Assembly: GCA_031264295.1 (NCBI GenBank)
Contig: JAISED010000040.1
Location: 1-39,862, forward strand
DNA: 39,862 bases
Reading direction: 5' to 3'
Origin: Eubacteriales Family XIII. Incertae Sedis bacterium
Lineage (GTDB): Bacteria; Bacillota; Clostridia; Peptostreptococcales; Anaerovoracaceae
Positions 16,689-24,663 of this stretch are shown piece by piece (the first letter of the stretch is position 1; each line of letters begins with the position of its first letter). Position numbers and translations under genes: made by a program. The notes under the pieces are model-generated. The model was not told the DNA's origin and ran no database searches. It saw only the letters and a list, made by a program, of their open reading frames with translations.

Positions 16689-17786
16689 TTATCTTCTAAT
16701 ATTATCTTCTTCAAATCTCTTCATGAAAGCTATAAGAGCATCCACTCCCTCCATGGGCATGGCGTTATATATGCTCGCTCTCATGCCTCCCACGGAACGG
16801 TGCCCGTTAAGGTCGATCAAACCTTCCTCTCTGGCCGCCGCCACAAAGCGCTTATCCAGCTCGCCGTCGCCCGTGACGAATACCACATTCATAAGTGAAC
16901 GCGATTCCAGCTCCACCGGCGCGCTGTACAACTGACTGCCGTCAATATAGTCATACAACTTTTCGGCCTTCGCGCGGTTGAGCCTTTCCTGCGCCGCCAC
17001 CCCGCCTATAGCGAGCAGATGCTTGAACACCTCCCCCGCCACATATACCGTAAACGCCGGCGGCGTATTATACATAGAGCCGTTCGCCGCGTGAATCTTG
17101 TAATCCATATACACCGGCGTATTCGCGGGCGCGGCGCCGATCAGATCCTCACGGATCACGATGATCACCAGCCCCGCCGGGGCGATGTTCTTCTGGGCGC
17201 CTGCATAGATCAATCCGAATCTGGAAACGTCTATCTCCTCCGACAATATCCCGGACGACCAGTCGCAGACGAGTGGGATTTCGCCCGTATCGGGTATATA
17301 CGAATATTTCGACCCAAAAATCGTGTTGTTTAAAGTAATATGCACATAATCTGCGTCCGCCCTGAAATCCGCCTTCGAGAGCTTGGGAATATACGTAAAA
17401 TTCTTGTCCGCCGAAGACGCCGTAACGACGATATCACCGAACTTTCCAGCTTCCTTCGCGGCCTTGTCCGCCCATGTCCCGGTCACCACATAATCCGCTT
17501 TCTTGCTTTTGCGCAGCAGATTCATCGGAACCATGGAAAACTGAAGTGTCGCGCCGCCTTGAAGGAACAGCACCTTATACCCGTCCGGTATATTCATCAG
17601 CTTACGCAGATTAGATTCCGCATCACCTATTATTCCATCATATGTCTTTGAGCGATGACTCATCTCCATTACAGACATCCCGCTGCCGCCGTAATTCAGC
17701 ATCTCGTCCCGCACCTTCTCAAGCACTGTGGTAGGCAGCATCGACGGACCCGCTGAAAAATTGTAAATTCTTCTTTCAAAACTCAT
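16689..17786 (-). CDS. serC: Phosphoserine aminotransferase SerC
   Basis: SerC is the PLP-dependent second step of serine synthesis, converting 3-phosphohydroxypyruvate to phosphoserine with glutamate. MSFERRIYNFSAGPSMLP is the conserved start; other hallmarks are LFLQGGATLQFSMVPMNLL, and GLIYAGAQKNIAPAGLVIVI with the PLP lysine. The ATG at 17786 has GGAG six bases upstream and is preferred over the ATG four codons earlier. It is the first gene of the leftward operon and is divergent from serA. I see no serB in the window. Confidence 0.96.
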   Translation of the reverse strand: MSFERRIYNFSAGPSMLPTTVLEKVRDEMLNYGGSGMSVMEMSHRSKTYDGIIGDAESNLRKLMNIPDGYKVLFLQGGATLQFSMVPMNLLRKSKKADYVVTGTWADKAAKEAGKFGDIVVTASSADKNFTYIPKLSKADFRADADYVHITLNNTIFGSKYSYIPDTGEIPLVCDWSSGILSEEIDVSRFGLIYAGAQKNIAPAGLVIIVIREDLIGAAPANTPVYMDYKIHAANGSMYNTPPAFTVYVAGEVFKHLLAIGGVAAQERLNRAKAEKLYDYIDGSQLYSAPVELESRSLMNVVFVTGDGELDKRFVAAAREEGLIDLNGHRSVGGMRASIYNAMPMEGVDALIAFMKRFEEDNIRR

Positions 17787-17927
17787 ACCTATCTCCATTC
17801 TACTGCCATCAGGCAGCCGTCCGCCGCCGGTTCTTACAGCTCAACGGTTTTTAATACCGAATTCAGTATAACCGAAACTATTCAAATGCCGCGTTAGCTT
17901 TGAACAAGCGGACATACATTATAGGAA

Positions 17928-17956
17928 ATTATACCACTTTACGTAAGCCCGGTAAA
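17928..17956 (-). promoter_or_regulatory. serC operon promoter
   Basis: Leftward TTTACC (17951-17956), a 17-base spacer and TATAAT (17928-17933). It is the mirror image of the serA promoter, and its -35 box lies in one arm of the shared inverted repeat. The leader to serC is about 135 bases long. Confidence 0.75.
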
Positions 17957-17959
17957 GTG
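17935..17959. promoter_or_regulatory. Inverted repeat covering both -35 boxes (putative operator)
   Basis: CACTTTAC (17935-17942) and GTAAAGTG (17952-17959) are perfect inverted arms with a 9-base spacer. Each arm overlaps the -35 element of one of two divergent promoters, so one bound dimer could control serA and serC together. Confidence 0.6.
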
Positions 17960-17966
17960 ATATAAT
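17938..17966 (+). promoter_or_regulatory. serA promoter
   Basis: TTTACG (17938-17943), a 17-base spacer and TATAAT (17961-17966), about 60 bases before the serA start. Confidence 0.75.
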
Positions 17967-18025
17967 TTTTTTCATATAGCAATAGTTATGGATGTGATTC
18001 AAACAGATTAATTAAGGAGACTATT

Positions 18026-19192
18026 ATGTATAAAATCGCCGCTCTCAACAAGATTTCTTCCGCAGGCATCGAACGACTTACCGACAAGTATCAGATCACC
18101 AACGATGTGAACTCCGCCAACGGCATTCTGGTAAGAAGCCAGGACATGCATGACATGCAGTTCTCAAACAATCTTATGGCTATCGCCAGGGCAGGCGCCG
18201 GCGTCAACAACATTCCGTTGGAACAATGTTCCGAACAGGGGATCGTCGTATTCAACACCCCCGGCGCTAACGCTAACGCAGTCAAAGAACTCGTGCTCAC
18301 CGGTCTTCTCATGAGCGCCCGCAATCTCTCAAGTGCCATAGCCTGGACGAAAACGCTGACCGAAGACGTGTCGAAAACAGTCGAAAAAAACAAGTCCCAG
18401 TTCGCCGGCGAGGAGATCAACGGCAAAACGCTCGGGGTTATAGGTCTCGGATTCATAGGGGTACTCGTAGCGAACGCAGCCGAGCGTCTCGGAATGAAGG
18501 TTCTGGGTTATGACCCATACATCAGCATCAAGAGCGCGCATGAGCTTTCACGCACGATCAATATCTATGACAGCCTTGACGCCGTACTCCCCCTCTGCGA
18601 CTATATCACCATACATGTGCCCTTTATGGAGGACACGCTCGGACTGTTCAACGAGAAAAGCTTCGCGGCTATGAAAAACGACGTTGTGCTGCTGAATTTC
18701 TCACGCGACAAGATCGTCAAGGACACCGACGTCCTGCGCGCCATAAGCCAAGGAAAGATCAGAAAATACGTCACGGACTTCCCTACCGATCAGTTCGTCA
18801 ACGCCGACAAAGTGATCTGCATACCCCACCTCGGCGCGTCTACCAAGGAATCAGAGGAAAACTGCGCGATAATGGCTGTCGACGAGATGATGGATTATCT
18901 AGAAAATGGAAATATTTCCCATTCGGTCAATTACCCTAAATGCACCATGGGACTGTCCACAGCCCCCGCCCGCGTAAGCATATTAAATAGAAACGTCCCA
19001 TCAATGCTCCAGATGATCACAGGAACTTTCGCGGGAATGGGGATCAATATCAACGATATGCTCAACAGAAGCAAGGACGGTTATGCATATACCTTGCTTG
19101 ATATAGACTCAAAAGTCGATGAAAACGAACTGAAACGCGCGTTCGCCAATAAAGATGGCATAATATCCGTTAGAGTCATTAACAACTTGTAA
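18026..19192 (+). CDS. serA: D-3-phosphoglycerate dehydrogenase SerA (short form with ACT domain)
   Basis: It oxidises 3-phosphoglycerate to 3-phosphohydroxypyruvate with NAD, the first step of serine synthesis. The protein has 388 residues: a substrate-binding domain with ARAGAGVNNIPLEQCSEQGIVVFNTPGANANAVKEL, the NAD-binding motif GLGFIGVLVANAAERLGMKVLGYDPY, the catalytic ASTKESEENCA region with IPHLGAS, and a C-terminal ACT-like domain from about residue 320 (NVPSMLQMITGTFAGMGININDMLN) that could sense serine. AAGGAG precedes the ATG. It is divergent from serC and followed after about 100 bases by the phosphoribosyltransferase gene on the same strand, with no clear terminator between. Confidence 0.95.
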   Translation: MYKIAALNKISSAGIERLTDKYQITNDVNSANGILVRSQDMHDMQFSNNLMAIARAGAGVNNIPLEQCSEQGIVVFNTPGANANAVKELVLTGLLMSARNLSSAIAWTKTLTEDVSKTVEKNKSQFAGEEINGKTLGVIGLGFIGVLVANAAERLGMKVLGYDPYISIKSAHELSRTINIYDSLDAVLPLCDYITIHVPFMEDTLGLFNEKSFAAMKNDVVLLNFSRDKIVKDTDVLRAISQGKIRKYVTDFPTDQFVNADKVICIPHLGASTKESEENCAIMAVDEMMDYLENGNISHSVNYPKCTMGLSTAPARVSILNRNVPSMLQMITGTFAGMGININDMLNRSKDGYAYTLLDIDSKVDENELKRAFANKDGIISVRVINNL

Positions 19193-19295
19193 TATTTAAT
19201 AAAATGGCGAGGGCAAAGATCAAAATCGATGATAGCATGTTATAGTGAGTAAAAACAAAGAAGATGCAGTTCCTCGTATTTTGAAGGAAGTTTCT

Positions 19296-20726
19296 ATGAA
19301 TTATACCGAATCTGATCTTATTAAAATCGCAAAACGCCTTAATAATAAAAAGCGCAGCTATCTGCTGGTCAATCCCTTGCAAGCGAAGCATATGCCGGTA
19401 TCTCCGCGCCGTGCCCTCGAAATGATGGACGCTCTTGCTTTCAAAATACACCAGCGGCTTTGTCCCGCGCCTGTTGATTCGGCTTCGGCAGGGGGCGTGC
19501 CTTCAGCGAACGGCTTGGATTCGGCGAACGCCGCGGCTTCAACAAGGGGCGCAACTCCAGCGGGCAGCGCGGTTTCGCCGGGTGACGATATTCTTACATT
19601 GGGATTTGCCGAAACCGCCACAGCCATAGGCGCCGCGATCGCGATCCGGCTCGGCGGCGCTTATATTCACACTACTCGTGAAATACTGCAACACGCCGAT
19701 GATCGTCTTGAATTCTTGGAAGAGCATAGCCATGCAACGGAACAGTTTCTCCACTCTGCGAATCTAAAAGAGCTTCTCACCCGCGCATCTCACATTATGC
19801 TTGTGGACGACGAGATATCGACCGGTAAAACTATCATAAACACCATTGCCGCCCTAAAGGCATACTTCCCGGAAATCGCTTCAAAGAATATCTTCGCTGT
19901 TTCCGTCGTCAACAGTATGCGCGACGCCGATATTAGCCGCTTCGCAGCGCTTGGTATAAATGCCGAATGCCTGCTTCATATTGAGAATCGCGATTATTCA
20001 GAGGCGACGCCGCAAATCGAAGAACGTCAGTTCATCGACTGCCGCGGCACGGCGGCACTCTCATCGCCTGACGGCGCCGCATACGCGACGGTCGTTCTGC
20101 CTCAGGGCGAAGTGGCATACGCCGCGACGGTTCTACCGCAGGGCGAAGCGACATGCTCGGCAACGGTTCTACCGCAGGTCAAAGCCCCATCATCTGCTGC
20201 ATTGTCAGATGACACGATGTGCATGTCAGCTACCGCTAACTGCACTACTTTCACCGCGCCTATTTGTATTAGCGGGAAAATCGATCCTCGTATCGGTGTT
20301 TCCGCAAGTGCGTATGCTGACGCTTGCACGAATCTGGCAGAAAGGGTGATCGCCGTGGCGGAAAGCGGATTACAACGTTCAAAGAGTGTTCTCGTGCTTG
20401 GAACCGAAGAGTTTATGTATCCGGCAATATTGACGGGCAAGCTTATAACAGGCAAATTTGCAGGCACTACAGTAATGTGCCACGCCACAACCAGAAGTCC
20501 TATTGCGGTAAGCGATTGCGAGGTCTACCCTCTGAATGCCGGTTATCTGCTCAGAAGCTTTTATTCGGATTCGCGTGTCACCCACATCTATAATCTCACA
20601 TATTACGATACGGTAATCCTCATCACCGATTCTGAAATCGACATAAGCCCCGCTTGCTCAGATCTGCGCGCCGCACTTGGCGTCAATGGATACGGCAAGC
20701 TTTACCCCTTCATTTGGAGTGTATAA
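19296..20726 (+). CDS. Phosphoribosyltransferase with C-terminal TRSP domain
   Basis: The N-terminal part (from SYLLVNPLQAKHMPVSPRRAL) matches the PRTase_2 family of the Ter-associated biosynthetic module. Its PRPP-binding loop is LVDDEISTGKT near residues 168-180. From about residue 363, VLVLGTEEFMYPAIL, then TTRSPIAVSD and SRVTHIYNLTYYDTVILITD form the TRSP domain, named for that Thr-Arg-Ser-Pro signature. These enzymes are predicted to help make a nucleoside-like metabolite; the product is unknown. Two inserts interrupt the conserved core: Ala/Ser/Gly-rich at about 56-95, and three 12-residue repeats ending in TVLPQGE-type sequence at about 263-298. The frame opens at 19245, but the ATG at 19296 has GAAGGAAG at good spacing. 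The stop abuts the StiP start. Confidence 0.88.
   Translation: MNYTESDLIKIAKRLNNKKRSYLLVNPLQAKHMPVSPRRALEMMDALAFKIHQRLCPAPVDSASAGGVPSANGLDSANAAASTRGATPAGSAVSPGDDILTLGFAETATAIGAAIAIRLGGAYIHTTREILQHADDRLEFLEEHSHATEQFLHSANLKELLTRASHIMLVDDEISTGKTIINTIAALKAYFPEIASKNIFAVSVVNSMRDADISRFAALGINAECLLHIENRDYSEATPQIEERQFIDCRGTAALSSPDGAAYATVVLPQGEVAYAATVLPQGEATCSATVLPQVKAPSSAALSDDTMCMSATANCTTFTAPICISGKIDPRIGVSASAYADACTNLAERVIAVAESGLQRSKSVLVLGTEEFMYPAILTGKLITGKFAGTTVMCHATTRSPIAVSDCEVYPLNAGYLLRSFYSDSRVTHIYNLTYYDTVILITDSEIDISPACSDLRAALGVNGYGKLYPFIWSV
20082..20189. repeat. Three 36-bp tandem repeats in the phosphoribosyltransferase gene
   Basis: Copies start at 20082, 20118 and 20154. They encode YATVVLPQGEVA, YAATVLPQGEAT and CSATVLPQVKAP, and are more diverged than the uvrC copies. 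This is the third 36-bp repeat in the window. Confidence 0.85.
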
Positions 20727-21848
20727 ATGAGAACAAGTTTTAAACCTCATGACGTGACCCTTCTTCTCAAGGATGTCACCGGACTTGTCAAGCCCCTTGA
20801 AACCGCTGCGCGTGAAGCGGCAATACAAAGCGGGACACATTATTCAGAAATGCTGCCCGTTGAGCATCGTCCGACCGATGAATATCTGTCCGTGTACAGC
20901 GCCGCACTTGCGCGCTTCGCGCCTCTGACCGCAACTGCCGCAGCTTCTGTAACGGAACAGATAATCGCGGATAAAGGGCGCTCCGCCGTGCTCATTTCAC
21001 TTGCACGCGCCGGAACGCCCGTTGGAGTCCTCATCAAGCGCTTTGCAAAACGCGCCTTCGATGCTGAGCTTCCGCATTACTCCATATCCATCATACGCGG
21101 CAGGGGTATCGATACAAATGCCATGAAATACATACTTGAACGCCACGAAGCACGACATTTACAGTTCGTAGACGGTTGGACAGGAAAAGGTGCAATACAG
21201 TCGGAACTCGAACGCGCTATGAAGGATTATCCTGATGTTCCTTGTGACCTCGCCGTTTTATCCGACCCGGCCTTCGCCGCCGCGAAATACGGCACGCGGC
21301 AGGACTTTCTCATCCCAAGCTCGTGTCTTAACTCCACTGTATCCGGTCTGATAAGCAGAACCGTCTACCGCCCTGATATAATCGGCGCCGCCGACTTCCA
21401 CGGAGCTATGTATTACCGTGAATTCAAAGACGACGACAGAACCTACGAGTTCATTGACACCGTGGAAAGGCACTTCGATCTTTCAAATACGGATCATCGC
21501 AAGCCCCCTGTCGGGTTCGCAGAAAGCCGCACCGTCAACACCTTGGCGGCTACGCCGGGCGGCTTACCGGCCTCAGATGACGCCAAAGTCGGCGGCTACG
21601 CGGAAACCCAACGCATCGCCGCCGACTTCGGTATAAAAGACATCAACCTTGTGAAACCCGGCATCGGTGAAACCACCAGGGTACTTCTGCGGCGTCTGCC
21701 TTGGAAGATACTTGTCCACAGCCTATCCGACTATGAATATCTGTCGCAGATCTACCGCCTGGCAAAGGAAAAGGGCGTCGAAATCCTCGTCTATCCGTTA
21801 AATTGCTATAAAGCCTGCGGACTTATACGCACTATGACAGATCTTTGA
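20727..21848 (+). CDS. StiP-family protein with PELOTA RNA-binding domain
   Basis: The first ~240 residues match the StiP family, labelled 'cysteine protease StiP' in databases but structurally close to phosphoribosyltransferases. Segments VLISLARAGTPVGVLIKR, HYSISIIRGRGID and LQFVDGWTGKGAIQSEL are its hallmarks; the last resembles a PRPP loop. From about residue 304, INLVKPGIGETTRVLLRRLPWKILVHS to the end is the PELOTA-type RNA-binding domain of the same module. A short Gly/Ala-rich stretch at about 270-290 separates the two. The ATG directly follows the stop of the PRTase-TRSP gene, with GGAG seven bases ahead, so the pair is certainly co-translated. No TerD, ATP-grasp or aldolase partner is present in the window. 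Confidence 0.87.
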   Translation: MRTSFKPHDVTLLLKDVTGLVKPLETAAREAAIQSGTHYSEMLPVEHRPTDEYLSVYSAALARFAPLTATAAASVTEQIIADKGRSAVLISLARAGTPVGVLIKRFAKRAFDAELPHYSISIIRGRGIDTNAMKYILERHEARHLQFVDGWTGKGAIQSELERAMKDYPDVPCDLAVLSDPAFAAAKYGTRQDFLIPSSCLNSTVSGLISRTVYRPDIIGAADFHGAMYYREFKDDDRTYEFIDTVERHFDLSNTDHRKPPVGFAESRTVNTLAATPGGLPASDDAKVGGYAETQRIAADFGIKDINLVKPGIGETTRVLLRRLPWKILVHSLSDYEYLSQIYRLAKEKGVEILVYPLNCYKACGLIRTMTDL

Positions 21849-21969
21849 GCGCGTAGGAGTCCTCGAATGTTTCGATGAAGCGCTTGAGAATCGTCGCCGC
21901 TTCTGCGCGGTTCGCTTCGCCCCTCGGCGCGAACGTTGCAACACCGGAAGTGATTTCCACAGTTCCCCA
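21832..21969 (-). pseudogene. Broken S-layer-homology (SLH) domain fragment
   Basis: Leftward, the frame reads TSGVATFAPRGEANRAEAAT then ILKRFIETFEDSYALKDLS and a stop. This is the C-terminal half of an SLH repeat (G-x-F-x-P-x-x-x-x-x-R-A-E-x-A-x-x-L). A stop codon lies directly upstream (21970-21972). In another frame just before it, ITDADSRGIMGN looks like the preceding SLH half, implying a frameshift. No signal peptide or body remains. The fragment overlaps the last 17 bases of the StiP gene and lies against the 3' end of the propeller gene. Confidence 0.75.
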
Positions 21970-22001
21970 TTATTCCTCGACTATCGGCATCCGTTATACA
22001 C

Positions 22002-23126
22002 CTACTCGAACCGGTATATATACAGGTAGCTGTTTTCATTATCTGCTGTGATGGCGAATTCGTTATCGTTCACCCAAAACGTTGAAGTTTCATAGTTTCC
22101 TGAAAAATCATTCCTGTCGAAAATTTTGAACTCCTGCTTTTCGATATTGATATAACCAAGCTGTGTGATCCCTAAACCGTTCTGCCCGCTAACGGCAGTA
22201 ACCGCAATCCGTTTCCCGTCGGGGCTGAGTGAAAATTCAATGCTTGCGTCGGGTTTCAAGTCCGGGACGGTATATCGAACACCGGTTTTTCCATCTATAA
22301 AAACATATCGCTCCGATTCGACCAAAACGGTAATTCCTTTTCCCAAACTGTATACACCTGTTGAATCCGGATGATGGGAATAGTAGGGTATATTTTCAAA
22401 AATGATAGTTTTTTCACCGTTTTTTAAATTGTAGGAAAAACCGGTATATTCCACTTGTTTGCCGCCTATATACTGCCAAACCGATAGCATATCATTGTCA
22501 ATAAAGCCTGCGCTTACGTTTAGTTCATCCAACGCGCTGATTTCCGTAAGCTCCTTTGCTGTGGCTTTTTCAACATCAATAAGGTAAATCGTATGCGGGT
22601 CATTTACAAGAATTGTGTTTTCATCCGGGCTCAATAAAACCTGAGTATCTTCATTCAGCTCAATGCCCGCTTCGCTGATAACATCGCGCACCTCGCCTGT
22701 TTTCAGATTGTAAGATACACAGGTACTCAGCACGCCGCGTTGATTTGAACCGAAAGGCGCCGCCAAACTCGGCGTGACTATCGGCGTTTCAATCTGCTCG
22801 GACTTAAAAAACGAAATGGTTCGGAAATAGGGTATACGCCCACCAATCCGTGTTTCAATCTGCTCGGATTTAAAAAACGAAATCGTGTATGTTCTAAGCT
22901 CTTTATTAAGTGCAAGGGTTGTTCCTAATACTACCATGAATACAATACAGGCCGCAGCAAGAACCCTGCCGATGTGTATGCCTTTTCCCAAGCTTATCAC
23001 CTTTTCATATATTCCAAGCGCAATCGGCGCGCTCGGATTGTTCACACTGGGTTCCGTATAAACAGCAGTAAGGGTAATGCGGCAGGCGCCGCGATTTCTT
23101 GTGCGGTGCCCGCCGTGTAGTCTCAT
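22002..23126 (-). CDS. Membrane-anchored anti-sigma-like protein with propeller-like domain
   Basis: One membrane segment (HIGRVLAAACIVFMVVLGTTLAL, about residues 51-73) is followed by NKELRTYTISFFKSEQIET, a layout familiar from Clostridia proteins paired with ECF sigma factors. The outside part of ~280 residues has repeating strands such as TQVLLSPDENTILVNDPHTIYLIDVE, IEFSLSPDGKRIAVTAVSG and STFWVNDNEFAITADNENSYLYIYR, suggesting a WD40/TolB-like propeller. No zinc-binding anti-sigma domain precedes the helix, and no sigma factor is adjacent. The annotated ATG overlaps the SPFH stop (ATGA), but residues 1-45 look non-native, so the N-terminus may be truncated or fused. A 66-bp duplication repeats ISFFKSEQIET. 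Confidence 0.6.
   Translation of the reverse strand: MRLHGGHRTRNRGACRITLTAVYTEPSVNNPSAPIALGIYEKVISLGKGIHIGRVLAAACIVFMVVLGTTLALNKELRTYTISFFKSEQIETRIGGRIPYFRTISFFKSEQIETPIVTPSLAAPFGSNQRGVLSTCVSYNLKTGEVRDVISEAGIELNEDTQVLLSPDENTILVNDPHTIYLIDVEKATAKELTEISALDELNVSAGFIDNDMLSVWQYIGGKQVEYTGFSYNLKNGEKTIIFENIPYYSHHPDSTGVYSLGKGITVLVESERYVFIDGKTGVRYTVPDLKPDASIEFSLSPDGKRIAVTAVSGQNGLGITQLGYINIEKQEFKIFDRNDFSGNYETSTFWVNDNEFAITADNENSYLYIYRFE
22786..22886. repeat. 66-bp tandem duplication inside the propeller gene
   Basis: A 35-base segment beginning GTTTCAATCTGCTCGGA occurs at 22786 and again at 22852 with three differences. It duplicates the juxtamembrane peptide ISFFKSEQIET in frame. Confidence 0.85.
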
Positions 23127-24055
23127 CCTTTCACAAGTTCCGTCACCGATGTGGCAAGGCCGGCAAGCCCTTGTATATCTGAGGGTATGATGATCTTCGT
23201 CGCCTGTCCGTCGGCCGCCTTCGCAAAGGCGTCGAGGCTCTTTATCGCTATAACGGGGCTGGTCGGGTTCGACTCCACCAACATCTTGATGCCGTCAGCC
23301 GTAGCCCTCTGCACAAGCAATATAGCCTCCGCCTTGCCCTCTGCCTCACGAACCTGAGCCTCCTTCGCGGCTTCGGCGCCTAATATTACGGCGGCCTTCT
23401 GTCCCTCGGCCTCTAATATCTTCGACTGTTTGTTGCCCTCGGCTATCAAAACAGCTGATTTCTTTTCACCTTCCGCCCTGAGTATAGCTTCGCGGCGTTC
23501 TCTCTCCGCGCGCATCTGCTTTTCCATCGCGGTCTGGATATCCCTAGGCGGAACGATGTTCTTTACTTCGACGCGATTTATCTTAATGCCCCATGGATCC
23601 GTGGCCTCGTCGAGTACCTCGCGAATCTTGGTGTTTATGTATTCTCTGCTCGTAAGGGATTCATCCAGCTCCAACTCGCCTATGATATTTCTCAATGTCG
23701 TAGCCGTCAGATTTTCTATAGCCGCCATAGGCTGCTCCACGCCGTAGGAATAGAGCTTCGGATCGGTGATCTGGAAATAGATTACCGTGTCTATCTCCAT
23801 CGTGACATTATCCTTCGTGATCACGGGCTGCGGCGGAAAATCTATGACCTGTTCCTTGAGCGTCACCTTTTTCGCCACCTTATCTATAAGCGGAATTTTG
23901 AAATGAAGCCCCACCTGCCAAGTGGCGCTGTATGCTCCGAGGCGTTCGATCACGTATGCCTTGGCCTGCGGCACGATTCTTATATTCGTGACAATAAGAC
24001 CGATGATAACGATTATCAGCAGTGTGATTGGCAGCATTGTTAAAATTACATTCAT
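23123..24055 (-). CDS. SPFH/Band 7 (stomatin-like) membrane protein
   Basis: An N-terminal membrane helix (ILTMLPITLLIIVIIGLIVTNI) is followed by the SPFH domain: QAKAYVIERLGAYSATWQVGLHFKIPLIDKV, then VMFQITDP-type strands and LRNIIGELELDESLTSRE. A long Ala/Glu/Lys coiled coil (RAEGEKKSAVLIAEGNKQSKILEAEGQKAA) mediates oligomerisation. Such proteins organise membrane microdomains and commonly pair with NfeD, encoded just upstream here. The start is MNVILTML (24055), with GGAGG six bases before it, rather than the ATG eight codons earlier. Length is typical of the QmcA/stomatin group. Confidence 0.92.
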   Translation of the reverse strand: MNVILTMLPITLLIIVIIGLIVTNIRIVPQAKAYVIERLGAYSATWQVGLHFKIPLIDKVAKKVTLKEQVIDFPPQPVITKDNVTMEIDTVIYFQITDPKLYSYGVEQPMAAIENLTATTLRNIIGELELDESLTSREYINTKIREVLDEATDPWGIKINRVEVKNIVPPRDIQTAMEKQMRAERERREAILRAEGEKKSAVLIAEGNKQSKILEAEGQKAAVILGAEAAKEAQVREAEGKAEAILLVQRATADGIKMLVESNPTSPVIAIKSLDAFAKAADGQATKIIIPSDIQGLAGLATSVTELVKG

Positions 24056-24169
24056 TTTAAACCTCCGTTTCAATATCACGAGCCATGCGATGACGGCTGT
24101 GCAACTGCAATTTAATGTGGATTTCTGTACTTTTCCGTTCTTCTATGCGCTTCAATGCCGTTCCTGTAC

Positions 24170-24646
24170 TTACCCATTATCCATATTTTCTTCAGGTCTC
24201 ACGATAAGCTTAACGCCCTCTATTCTGACCGCGACGACTACCGTGCCCTTTTCTATACTGATCGTCGGTTCCTCGCCAACCGCCGTCCAAAAGATGCCGC
24301 CGACCTTAACGACACCTGTCTCGAATGGACGCAGCGCTTCTGTCACGATGCCTTGCTTCCCCTCCATCTGTTCTGTGACGTTTTTCTCATGTCCGACCCT
24401 CAGCTTCTTTACAGCTATGGGACGCGTAAACAACAGTGTGAGGATCGAAACGGCAAAGAACACTGCCATCTGTACAGGAAAGCTCCCTCCAATGATAGCA
24501 ACTACCGCAGCCGCTGCCGCGCCTATCGCAAACCAGATGGTCGCAAGTCCCATGGTAAGCGCCTCGACGATAGCCAGTATCAGGGCGACTGCGATCCAGA
24601 TCACAGGCAGATTGTAGAACAAAAATCTTATATCACCGATTTCCAC
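24170..24646 (-). CDS. NfeD family membrane protein
   Basis: This 158-residue protein has three or so membrane segments (LPVIWIAVALILAIVEALTM, GLATIWFAIGAAAAAVVAIIGG, FPVQMAVFFAVSILTLLFT) and a C-terminal OB-fold domain (GKQGIVTEALRPFETGVVKVGGIFWTAVGEE). That is the short NfeD form, the partner of SPFH proteins in membrane-domain maintenance. It starts at GTG 24646, with GGAGGGAGGG upstream. About 115 bases separate it from the SPFH gene, and both are read leftward. Confidence 0.9.
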   Translation of the reverse strand: MEIGDIRFLFYNLPVIWIAVALILAIVEALTMGLATIWFAIGAAAAAVVAIIGGSFPVQMAVFFAVSILTLLFTRPIAVKKLRVGHEKNVTEQMEGKQGIVTEALRPFETGVVKVGGIFWTAVGEEPTISIEKGTVVVAVRIEGVKLIVRPEENMDNG

Positions 24647-24663
24647 ACGGCATCCCTCCCTCC

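Noticed and set aside
19193-19295. Terminator between serA and the PRTase gene
   Set aside because: No GC-rich hairpin followed by T's is visible, so I left the possibility of read-through open.
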